Below are positions 56,764 to 64,000 of a stretch of 64,000 nt of DNA, piece after piece. Each line of letters starts with the position of its first letter. The stretch's first letter is position 1. A program made the translations under genes and the position numbers. The stretch lies in assembly GCA_963731585.1 (NCBI GenBank), contig CAVSWC010000010.1, forward strand, positions 124,001 through 188,000, given 5' to 3'. The DNA is from CANKHA01 sp963731585 (GTDB lineage Bacteria; Pseudomonadota; Alphaproteobacteria; Rhizobiales; Xanthobacteraceae). A model generated the notes under the pieces. The model made no database searches. It had not been told where the DNA came from and saw only the letters and a program-made list of their open reading frames with translations.

Positions 56764-57170
56764 TTGTCTTCCTCACGTCGCGTGTGGTAAGCAGGCGTTA
56801 AGCGAGAAGAGGTTTGAGCTCTGATTTAGAAGGGCTGGCCTGTTCGCTCGAGAGAAGTACCGCTCTCTGGTTGTGGCCGTCATCACCTGGGCACCGTGTC
56901 CTGCAAAGTGCGGATCAGCAGAGGGCGTCTTGCTGTCAGCCCCTAAAAGCGCCTCGCTTAGCGTCCTCCTGGGAGGTCGGAGCTGATTTAGAGGCGGGGG
57001 GCAAGCCGAAAGGATTATTATTTAACTGGGCAGGCCGCCGGGCGTTGACCCGGCGGCCCTAACCCCGGGTATTGTGTACTCGTACCCCAGGGCTGAAAGG
57101 GAAGAGACAATTTCGAGCGAATTGCATACACATAGATTTGGCGTATGTTAACCCGGCGGTGGGCGAGCAC
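56764..57170. other. Intergenic stretch without recognised features
   Basis: No protein-like frame longer than about 80 codons and no tRNA. A short imperfect hairpin (GGGCAGGCCGCCGGG ... CCCGGCGGCCC, about 57030-57060) could be a terminator for the degraded gene upstream. Confidence 0.3.
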
Positions 57171-57363
57171 ATGGCATCAAAGTCAGAGGTATATATCGAG
57201 AGCGGGCGTGCGCACTTCGACAACAAGGCGGCGGCTGACGTCCGATTCTAAGGGCAAGAGGTTTTACTTCGAAGTCGCGCACGTCTACTTTCAGCTTGCA
57301 GAATATATGGAGCGTGGCTTGGCCAAAAATCGCGACGCCGAGCAGGCTCATGACCCGGTTTAG
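57171..57363 (+). CDS. Small hypothetical protein, frame broken once
   Basis: ATG 57171 starts MASKSEVYIESGRAHFDNKA, and the frame ends early at 57249-57251. Removing one T at about 57249 joins it to 'SKGKRFYFEVAHVYFQLAEY', 'MERGLAKNRDAEQAHDPV', giving 63 residues. The mix of charged and aromatic residues is protein-like. No family is recognised. Confidence 0.35.
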
Positions 57364-57726
57364 AGGTTCCTCCAAGCTCTCGTGGATCATCTAAGGCTCG
57401 AGCGGCGGCTCCAGCCATAAAGAAATGGGCATGGAGCAGGGCCTGAGCCGCTTCCGCCGCCGATCCGTGAGAGGCCGCGCACGCGGACTCTGCGACGCAC
57501 GTGCGCGTCAGCACCACCGCTCCCGCCAAGGTCGCCGCGAGCAACGAGCTGGCGCAGCGTACCCGTCGCTCTGGCTGCTGCAGGCGTGGCTGTGGAGTCA
57601 GGGCTCAAACAACAACGTTCCCCCTATTCCGCTGGCTTACGATGCTCGTAGATCGCCTACGGTGCGAGAGCTTGGCAAATCTGCCTAGCCATACGCGAGG
57701 GATCGCGGACACACCCAGGGGGAATA
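57364..57726. other. Intergenic stretch without a supported gene
   Basis: An antisense frame (57248-57544) has a hydrophobic Ala-rich start (LAATLAGAVVL) but crosses the small gene above and lacks a ribosome site, so I do not call it. The leader of the secreted protein at 57727 lies at the right end. Confidence 0.3.
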
Positions 57727-58173
57727 ATGAAACGGTAATCTGCGCAGCGATTAGCTTCACGCTCCTGAGCAGCGTTGCTTCGGCACAAACTCAGCCCAAC
57801 ACTTGGCAGGGCTCAATAACTATTCGGGCGCTTACTGGTGCTGCTTGCGAGGGTATTGAGGTTCGCGTCGGCCAGTTGGGCGTAGCGATCTACCGCCCGA
57901 CCATCGGAGCAAGCGGGCCATCAAGGTTGCAATTCCTTTTTAACCGGGCGGCGGTGAATCAGCAAAAAACCACGGGGGTTAAATGAATGGAAGCGGCTCC
58001 TACAATGGGATAAAGTTCGGCGGCAGGCAGGTGTAGATGAATTGTCGGCACGTTTAACCTCAGCTCCCAACCAGCTACAGTCGCAGCGAATACTCCGGAC
58101 TGTGACGCTCTCTGGGACGATAACGAATTTTTTCGAAAACACGGGTTGTACTGCGACCATTACGCCCCCATGA
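57727..58173 (+). pseudogene. Secreted hypothetical protein, broken by several indels
   Basis: ATG 57727 follows AGGGGGA and would start MKRVICAAISFTLLSSVASA, a good signal peptide, if one G is added after codon 3. It continues 'QTQPNTWQGSITIRALTGA', 'CEGIEVRVGQLGVAIYRP', 'SGPSRLQFLFNRAAVNQQ'. Later pieces in other frames, 'NGSGSYNGIKFGGRQV', 'IVGTFNLSSQPATVAANTPD' and 'VTLSGTITNFFENTGCTATI', end at TGA 58171. Together they look like one beta-rich secreted protein of about 145 residues with at least four indels. Confidence 0.45.
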
Positions 58174-58404
58174 CCAAGTCGTCTGGCGGGCGGGGAATAA
58201 ACATCCAGCCTGCGCCGTTTGGCTAACCCCGGGCAGCCTTAATTGGCGGCCTCGTTTCAGAGGTCGGTCTAGCGACGCCGGTCAGATGCCGGCCGCCGTG
58301 GCCTCGATGCGCTTAAGAAAGCTACCGCTGCTGTTTGGGCGGCACCGCCTGCTGATCCCGTGGGCTTCGTCGAAACTGGCGAAGCAACGCCGCAGTCGTG
58401 CGGA

Positions 58405-58683
58405 TTAGCCTGCTCGCTTCAAGCAAGCCCGCTGTTCCGGAGTTGTATCATCCCTACCTTTGGCCTTCTGCGGGCCACATCGATGTGGGGTCCTTTTTTC
58501 AAGGCACGAAGTCATACTGCTGGTCGTGGAGCAACCTTGTGGCCGGTATGTAGCATTGTCGCCACTTAAATCCACGCAGGGTGCGCTTAGGGGTATCATC
58601 GCCTCACTAGGCCAGTTCAATTTGGCTGATGCGACTCCGGGTATGGCAACCAACAACGCTAATGCGAGAAGTTTGGATTTCAT
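58405..58683 (-). CDS. Small secreted protein, function unknown
   Basis: A 92-residue protein with a signal peptide 'MKSKLLALALLVAIPGVASA' and AAAGGGA before ATG 58683. The mature part is polar with four cysteines ('APCVDLS', 'RPQGCSTT', 'TSCLEKRTPHRCGP', and one near the end), so disulfides in the periplasm are likely. No family is recognised. The frame is intact. Confidence 0.6.
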   Translation of the reverse strand: MKSKLLALALLVAIPGVASAKLNWPSEAMIPLSAPCVDLSGDNATYRPQGCSTTSSMTSCLEKRTPHRCGPQKAKGRDDTTPEQRACLKRAG

Positions 58684-58930
58684 GGATGGTTCCCTTTGCC
58701 GGCTGGTGCTTACTGCGCATGGCTCGTAGCACCAGAACGGATTATAACACTCCTGCCAACTTAATAGCACGGTGACCATAAAACTAAGCGCGGTGAGGCC
58801 ATTGAAGTCCGTGGTATCCTCGCGACATGTCCGTTCCCGGCCTATCGTCCTTCGGCCCGACGAGTTCACTGCAGCCCGACTACAGCGTGATCTACAAAGA
58901 CCCTGACGGGCGGGAGTTGGGGTCGAGGTA

Positions 58931-59290
58931 ATGGATCGGCTTGTTGTTGTCGCGGTCGCGACAGCGCGTCGCACTGAGGCGAATCGACTTCCTGCTTTGT
59001 TTGGTTGTAGCCTATGCCTGATGGTAGCCGTGCCACCTTCTTTCGACGCATCTTCTGCTCAGGAGCGGGCTGACAAAGAGCTGCGTCGCGACGTGAAGGA
59101 GCTGAGAGCCCAAGTGCACATGATTAAGATGCAAATCGACAATATTAAGATGCAAATCGACAATCTCGCGCCAGCTGAGGCTCTACGTTACCAACTAATC
59201 CTCAAGCTGCTTCGCGTCATTTTACTGTTCACATTCGTTATCGGAGCCGGCCTTGCTTTCTTGATTGTGAAAGATTGGTTGGGCAGATAG
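58931..59290 (+). CDS. Coiled-coil protein with C-terminal membrane anchor
   Basis: A 119-residue frame; a shorter start at ATG 59021 (MVAVPPSFDASSAQ) is also possible. A charged helical part 'ERADKELRRDVKELRAQ' leads to an exact heptad duplication (IKMQIDN twice in a row), a likely coiled coil. The span 'VILLFTFVIGAGLAFLIV' and 'KDWLGR' follow, so the protein is tail-anchored or a small single-pass type. No family is recognised. Confidence 0.55.
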   Translation: MDRLVVVAVATARRTEANRLPALFGCSLCLMVAVPPSFDASSAQERADKELRRDVKELRAQVHMIKMQIDNIKMQIDNLAPAEALRYQLILKLLRVILLFTFVIGAGLAFLIVKDWLGR

Positions 59291-59822
59291 ATTTTTTTCC
59301 AGCGGCATCCTAGGCACGGACAAAGCTAACCGCGTTCAAGAAACAGTCCGGCAGGGACTAGGTCTGAACCTTTGTGCTCATGCGGTGTGGTTTGTCACAA
59401 ATCAACCGCACGTTGACGCGGCAATGCCCAGGCCGCACCCGTCCATCACCTTTGGCCCCAAGCAAGACCGCGACGGCTCAACAATGCCGCCCGGCGGTAA
59501 TCTCGACGCTCGCGTGATCTGGCCGGCTCTAATACGGTCAGTTCTCGAAACCGCAAAACACGAAAACACGGCGGAGCGCATCGACACAGCCGGCTATGTA
59601 ACGGTGCGCATCCCGCGATTTAATCCGATGGATTTCATGCTTGCGGCTTTCATCATCGCATCTGTGATCATTGCTACGCCGCAAATCGCAGTGCGGCGGG
59701 GCTCAGGTACTTGCGCCTCTTTAGCGCGCGGTCGAATGCGCCTCGGCGGCCAGCATGCTCCAGTCGGAGGGCGGACTATGCGCGCGGGCCCGACCCTTTA
59801 TCGCATTAATGGGAAATTCGTT
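59291..59822. other. Intergenic stretch without a supported gene
   Basis: One forward frame (59385-59909) has a hydrophobic patch ('PMDFMLAAFIIASVIIATPQ') but overlaps the better-supported reverse gene at 59823 and has mixed composition, so I leave it uncalled. No hairpins or repeats are obvious. Confidence 0.3.
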
Positions 59823-60017
59823 TCAGCCGCAGAAAAGACGATACTCCTCTTTTGCCGCAACCACCTGCGCCGTGGGGTCGGAATGCGCCTTTGCGGGGCC
59901 AATCGCTAGCAGTTCAGCCGGACTTGGCGCCTTCTCGGGTTCCAAATACGCGCTGTGTGCGAGAAGAAGACCTAGCAACACCGAACCGGTCGTCGCGAAG
60001 TACGTGAAGATTGGCAT
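59823..60017 (-). CDS. Small membrane or exported protein
   Basis: A 64-residue protein starting MPIFTYFATTGSVLLGLLLA, a signal peptide or anchor. It continues 'HSAYLEPEKAPSPAELLAIG' and 'PTAQVVAAKEEYRLFCG'. Short proteins of this plan are frequent in Bradyrhizobium relatives, though I can give it no function. ATG 60017 is chosen at the hydrophobic start; the frame is open upstream. Confidence 0.5.
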   Translation of the reverse strand: MPIFTYFATTGSVLLGLLLAHSAYLEPEKAPSPAELLAIGPAKAHSDPTAQVVAAKEEYRLFCG

Positions 60018-60745
60018 AACTTTTTCGAACCCCCGGCGATGGCTTCGATGATCTTCTTGTCGGGGTTGTCCGCCTCTGGGTTTTCGCTGCTTTGATGCTC
60101 GCTCTAGGAAACAGCGATTGATATTGGCCTTTGGTGCAGAGGCTAATGAAGGCCGGACGATTTCCCGATCAGGGCTTGGCAAGCTTCGCGCTCTCGGAAC
60201 GTTTCGCGTTATCGGCAAGGCTGGCCATTTCGCGAAAGCGGCGCGCGAGCTCTAGAGAACTCACGCGGGATGCTGGTGATTTGTAGAGTGAGCCGCCAAA
60301 GCCTCCAGTTCGGAAGCCCGCGCGCGATAATGTTCTGGACCGAACACCACGCCACCCGTATTTACTTGCGTATGCCACCCGAGCCCTCGCTTTTTAGGAT
60401 GTTATTTGCATTCAGTGGTATTGTCCCTAGGGACAATAGGAAAACTCATGATGACGGGCACGTCGCGCGGCTGTTGGCAAGACGCCGACGACTGAAGTGG
60501 CGATCAGTCGTGCCGGGTCTTGCCGTCGTGGCCTTTGCCCGCCAGGGATGAAAACCGCTGATGAGGACAAATCGCGTCGCGATCGCTAGGCCGGTGCCGG
60601 CCCAACCGACGTCGCACTAACCCATTGGAGCGGGTTCAATATCGATCCGCACAATCTGTTCGACGTGCAGTGTGGTTTCGCGCCTGGGCACCATTCCTTT
60701 CAAAAATAGAGTAATCTCAGGCGGCGGCCCATAGGAGGCACCAAC
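60018..60745. other. Gene-poor stretch with a perfect palindrome
   Basis: No convincing gene over 700 bp. The notable element is a 20-bp perfect palindrome at 60419-60438, listed separately. The right end, from about 60700, holds the leader of the gene at 60746 (GGAGGCACC before the ATG). Confidence 0.35.
60419..60438. promoter_or_regulatory. Perfect 20-bp palindrome, operator-like
   Basis: TATTGTCCC TAGGGACAATA is a perfect inverted repeat without spacer. Its size and symmetry fit the operator of a dimeric repressor. It sits in a stretch with no clear gene; a short frame starting ATGATGACGGG begins eleven bases later but ends after 15 codons. Confidence 0.5.
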
Positions 60746-61261
60746 ATGGCCGAGCCCGATCACCATGGGATTTCCGCGCGGCTGTGGAGACTCCCTCGCC
60801 AGCTGTTGCTGGCATTGATCAATGCCACGGCGATCCTCGTGATCGTCGCTGCGATTCTTGCTCTCGTCGCTATTGCACGCATCGAGCATTTTGCCGGGAA
60901 CATCGTTGCGACGATGACTGACGCCGTGCTGTCTAAAGTTGATCTGCCGTCGAAAGATGTGCTGGCGAATATCCGGGAATTGACCGGGGAAGTCCGCGCA
61001 CTTAGCAACGCCCTCCGGGAGATCAGGACAGGAGAAAACCCAGTCCTCCAATCCGAGATTGTGCGACTGAAGGAGAAACTAACCGCCCTAAGTACAAGCG
61101 TCGACCGACTTCGAAGCTCGAGATCGATCCTCACCGACGAAGTGGCTGCGCATTTTGGCGATACGATCACCCAGACGCTGATGAACCTGAGGGAGTGCCC
61201 CTCCGGCATTGGCGCAAATGGCAGCGTCACTGACCTCAAACACCAGGGGCGAAGACCGTAG
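60746..61261 (+). CDS. Membrane-anchored coiled-coil protein, function unknown
   Basis: A 171-residue protein with one strong membrane span near the N-terminus ('LINATAILVIVAAILALVAI'). A long helical part follows ('DVLANIRELTGEVRALSNAL', 'IVRLKEKLTALSTSVDRLRS') that is likely coiled coil outside the membrane, ending in a Gly/Ser tail. GGAGGCACCAAC precedes the ATG. It lies 49 bp upstream of the aquaporin gene on the same strand and could share its mRNA. No family is recognised. Confidence 0.65.
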   Translation: MAEPDHHGISARLWRLPRQLLLALINATAILVIVAAILALVAIARIEHFAGNIVATMTDAVLSKVDLPSKDVLANIRELTGEVRALSNALREIRTGENPVLQSEIVRLKEKLTALSTSVDRLRSSRSILTDEVAAHFGDTITQTLMNLRECPSGIGANGSVTDLKHQGRRP

Positions 61262-61310
61262 AACATGTGAATGGATAAATGTTCGAGCTACTTCTTGGGT
61301 GGAGGATTGC

Positions 61311-62077
61311 ATGAACAAAGACATTACGCGGCGGATAGCGGCGGAGTTCTTTGGCACGTTCTGGCTCACGTTTGGTGGCTGTGGCGCTGCCGTGCTGGCC
61401 GCGGCGTTTCCAAGTCTCGGCATCGGTTTTCTGGGCGTTTCGCTCGCATTCGGCCTTTCGGTCCTCACCATGGCCTACGCGGTCGGGCATATCTCGGGAG
61501 GGCACTTCAACCCGGCCGTTACGGTCGGCCTGTGGTCAGCAGGACGCTGCGCCAACAACCACGTCCTGCCATACATCATCGCCCAGGTCATTGGTGCGAT
61601 CGCCGCGGCCGGAATGCTGTGGATGATCGCATCCGGTAAGGCAGGCTGGATCCCAGGGGAGCTTTCGCGTCGAACGGCTACGGCGAACTCAGCCCTGGCA
61701 AGTATAGCCTCACAGCGTGCTTGGTGACCGAGGTGCTGCTCACTTTCTTTTTCATCTTCATCATCATCGGTACGACGTCGAGAGGTGCCGCGGTGGGCTT
61801 TGCTGGCATCCCGATCGGTTTAGCCTTGACATTAATTCACCTGATCTCCATCCCCGTTACTAACACCTCAGTTAATCCGGCGCGCAGCACCGGCCCCGCC
61901 CTGTTTGCGGGGGGAGAGTATGTCGGACAGCTCTGGTTGTTCTGGGTGGCTCCGTTGATCGGCGCGGCCATCGGTGGCGTGATTGCGCGGTGGATGTACG
62001 AGCCGGCCGACATCACCGAAACACAGGTGGTCGACATCATCGAAACCGAAGTGGTCAAGGAACGGCGAGTTTACTAG
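61311..62077 (+). CDS. aqpZ: Aquaporin Z (MIP family), frame broken once
   Basis: A water channel of 255 residues across one shift. The first half has 'RIAAEFFGTFWLTFGGCGAA', 'AYAVGHISGGHFNPAVTVGL' (NPA box 1) and 'YIIAQVIGAIAAAGMLW'. The second half has 'ACLVTEVLLTFFFIFIIIG', 'NTSVNPARSTGPALF' (NPA box 2) and 'GQLWLFWVAPLIGAAIGGV'. Arg after the second NPA and His in helix 5 region ('LALTLIHLISIPV') mark the water-selective AqpZ type. A G missing from the run at 61660-61664 breaks the frame between 'WIPG' and 'AFASNGYGELSPGKYS'. GGAGG lies eight bases before ATG 61311. Confidence 0.92.
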
Positions 62078-62339
62078 GCTTCACGCCTTTCAAAGTGAGC
62101 GATCTCGGCGATCTTGCGCAGCGTGTCTGCCAATTTTATTTTGTTTCGAGCATGTATCATCCACTCTCGACTTCGGTAAAGGACGCGACGAGCATGGCAT
62201 CGCCGTTGATGAAGCCGGCGACGGCGGCCTGTTGCGCCTCCAGACCCAAGCCGCTCCTACCTTGGCGCTCGGTGCTGACGCGGTAGTAAGCGACGGCCGC
62301 GCCAGAGCGCGGTTCCCCACCTCGAAAGACGCCGCTTAA

Positions 62340-62845
62340 TCAGCCAATAGTAAGTACGCGAACAGGGAGGGATGAAATCGCCGGAGATATTAAGCCCGTG
62401 AAATTGCAGACTTTGTATGTTACTCGGTTGGCGACGTGAACGCGCACTCCGGAGAAGAGCATTCCATCAGGCGCGTCCGCCATCAGTGAAAAGATCACAG
62501 CCTCCCCTGGCTCCGCCCCGGGTGCGACTAAGGTGAAGTCTTTGCAACGCCCGTTCGCTACTGCTCCGGCGGCCAAGCTTATCAATGCCCCGTTTCTACG
62601 TCTGCGCCCTTGATGTCGACGGCTGTGAGCGAATTATTCGCCACAGTGCCAGACCGCACGGAGTTCGGTGCCAGCTTTGTGAAAGTGACGGCTGCATCAG
62701 CGAGGTCCTCCGCGATGATTGAGCCGTTGATAATGTCGCTACTGCCAACAGTGTCCGCCGCATGAACCGCAGGACCAAGCGCGACCAAAAGAGCGATGCA
62801 CGAAACAATAAGTGCCGGCGAGGGTGTTTTGAGCTTAACTGTCAT
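62340..62845 (-). CDS. Secreted protein with 'DIINGSI' type repeats, frame broken once
   Basis: A secreted protein of 168 residues after repair. The signal peptide is 'PALIVSCIALLVALGPAVHA'. The next part has pentapeptide-like repeats ('SSDIINGSIIAEDLADAAVT', 'SGTVANNSLTAVDIKGADV') seen in surface proteins where such motifs form a beta-helix-like stalk. The C-terminal half ('GRCKDFTLVAPGAEPGEAVI', 'VTYKVCNFTG') has two cysteines. A G lost from the run near 62590-62594 separates the halves. It is on the same strand as the YadA-like gene upstream, 253 bp away. Confidence 0.65.
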
Positions 62846-63098
62846 GTGAGCCTCCTTGGCGAGTTCGCTTGGGTATTCATTAGCACCATGGCGTCCGTTT
62901 TGGGCACCGATCGCGACGGCAATGAAACGGCTTCGCCAATCCCTCGGCGATCTGCACCGCGGCAACGTCTTTGCCTGCCACCGTCAGCACTCCGCAGGCT
63001 CTCCCTCGATTGCAGGCCGGCGTTCCCTCGGTCCGTCGCTTGGCGCAACGCTCGTTGCCACCCGAGGGCTGGCTTTCCCGATTGTTATATTAAGTAAG

Positions 63099-64000
63099 TC
63101 ACTCTTGAAGCGCGGCGGTCGCTTTCTGGTTTCTTAGTTGTGCGATGTCTTGCTGCTGTTGCTTTACCAGGGCGCGCAGTTCTGTGAGCTCGCGCCGCAA
63201 ATCGCCGCTGTCGTTTGCTGACTGAGCCGACGCAGCTATCATCGATCTTACCTGCCCAACAGTGGCGGCATCGGTATTAGCCGCGCCATGCTGGACATTG
63301 ACGATGCGCCGCCGTGCCGTGCGGGTGCCAACCGAAAGGGTATTTGCCACGTCGGCGACGGATCCTGCGCCGATCGCAACGGCCACGTTCGCCGTCGCAC
63401 GTGCAGAGTAGCCGATCGCGACGGTGTTGGATGCGGTGATGTTGGTGCCCGCAGACCCACCAATCGCAATATTGCGATCGCCAGTCACCTTATAACCGGC
63501 GTCAAAGCCCAGTGCGGTGTTGTAGTTGCCGGTCACGTCCCGGCCGGCGACATGGCCCAGTGCGGTGTTTCCGAGGCCGTTAACTCCATTACCGGCGATA
63601 ACGCCGACTGCCATATTGTCATTACCGGTCACTTTCTGACCTGAAGCATAGCCAAACGCGGTATTGCCGGCGTTGGTCCCGCCGGCGTCATTCCCGGCGG
63701 CGGCACCGACGGCTGTGGACCCCGCGCCGACCGCGTGGGCATTAAAACCGATCGCCATGCCGTTCCCGCTAGCCGCCGTGGCGTTCGTGCCGACCGCGGT
63801 AGCGTTGACGCCCGCCCCGCTGGAGACGCCCACAGCCACACCATTGTTGTTTGCCGTGGCAAACTTCGAGATGGCGGTCGAGCTAGCGCCGGAGGCGTTG
63901 GCTTGGCATCCCTCAGTCTGCAACAGTGCGGACTGGGCGACGCTACCGGAGTTACATCCGGCCATCACCGGAGCGGCCGAAAGAGCCAGCGCCCCGGCGG
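63099..64000 (-). CDS. YadA/Hia-type head-repeat protein (5' end outside window)
   Basis: The window holds 300 codons, starting inside a signal peptide ('GALALSAAPVMAGC'). A run of about 12 YadA-like head repeats follows ('GVAVGVSSGAGVNATAVGTN', 'NTALGHVAGRDVTGNYNTAL', 'NIAIGGSAGTNITASNTVAI'), then the neck 'TARRRIVNVQHGAANTDAAT' and a C-terminal coiled coil ('ELTELRALVKQQQQDIAQLR'). Trimeric autotransporters normally end in a four-strand beta-barrel anchor with a terminal aromatic residue. None is present; it stops at 'NQKATAALQE'. It may be a secreted or otherwise anchored fibre. Confidence 0.8.
   Translation of the reverse strand, partial: AGALALSAAPVMAGCNSGSVAQSALLQTEGCQANASGASSTAISKFATANNNGVAVGVSSGAGVNATAVGTNATAASGNGMAIGFNAHAVGAGSTAVGAAAGNDAGGTNAGNTAFGYASGQKVTGNDNMAVGVIAGNGVNGLGNTALGHVAGRDVTGNYNTALGFDAGYKVTGDRNIAIGGSAGTNITASNTVAIGYSARATANVAVAIGAGSVADVANTLSVGTRTARRRIVNVQHGAANTDAATVGQVRSMIAASAQSANDSGDLRRELTELRALVKQQQQDIAQLRNQKATAALQE

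Noticed and set aside
59385..59909. Forward open frame of 174 codons
   Set aside because: It overlaps a better-supported reverse gene, has uneven composition and no ribosome site or recognised motif.

Overview
The window looks like a chromosomal piece of an alphaproteobacterium of the order Hyphomicrobiales, in the Bradyrhizobium/Xanthobacteraceae range. The evidence is high GC, the order hom-glpX-recJ, aapQMP beside metC, a class I PHA synthase, an NDUFS4-type complex I subunit gene, a double cold-shock-domain gene followed by a DUF192 gene, and short intergenic palindromes of the kind common in these genomes. No species can be named from the sequence alone.

1-25.9 kb is ordinary core genome. 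It holds the end of pobA, parE, an AI-2E-type permease, a DedA protein, a Tat-exported metallo-beta-lactamase-fold protein, argC, a complete glutamate/aspartate ABC importer (gltIJKL), phaC, an aminotransferase, hom, glpX, recJ, an orphan soxB-like gene, a 4,5-dihydroxyphthalate decarboxylase-like gene, an MltB-type transglycosylase and the EF-P set (efp, epmA, epmB). 25.9-34.5 kb is a mixed stretch. It has cold-shock genes, three tRNA genes (Glu, Pro, Arg), a 227-bp duplication of the 3' end of a glyoxalase gene that brackets a PQQ sugar dehydrogenase gene, an array of long paired palindromes directly in front of a sirtuin gene, and an ice-binding (DUF3494) protein gene. 34.6-53.4 kb has a lipid glycosylation/remodelling operon (GT39, PAP2, GT2, LAB_N), metC, aapQMP without aapJ, a sulfur-amino-acid pair (sseA, cysK), infA, a DEAD-box helicase gene, and a short export and acyltransfer cluster. 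53.4-64 kb is sparse accessory DNA: a TadG-like pilus-associated protein, small secreted proteins, an aquaporin, and a YadA-type head-repeat protein cut by the window edge.

An unusually large number of conserved genes are broken by single-base indels. Each can be restored to a full-length family member by adding or removing single bases. In the core half almost all are +1 insertions. By my reading about 15 of roughly 24 insertions sit at a GCA trinucleotide on the coding strand. In the accessory half single-base losses in short homopolymers dominate. I annotate these genes across the shift, give the position, and treat uncorrected sequencing error as the leading explanation. Real decay remains possible, above all in the accessory region and the DEAD-box gene.

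The two most original signals are the alternating palindromes at 29736-30122 and the duplication next to tRNA-Glu at 27418-29405. In the palindrome array two related hairpin families, in opposite orientation, share terminal CTAG, a TTT bulge and a GAAGTTC core, while the rest of their stems differ by compensatory changes.
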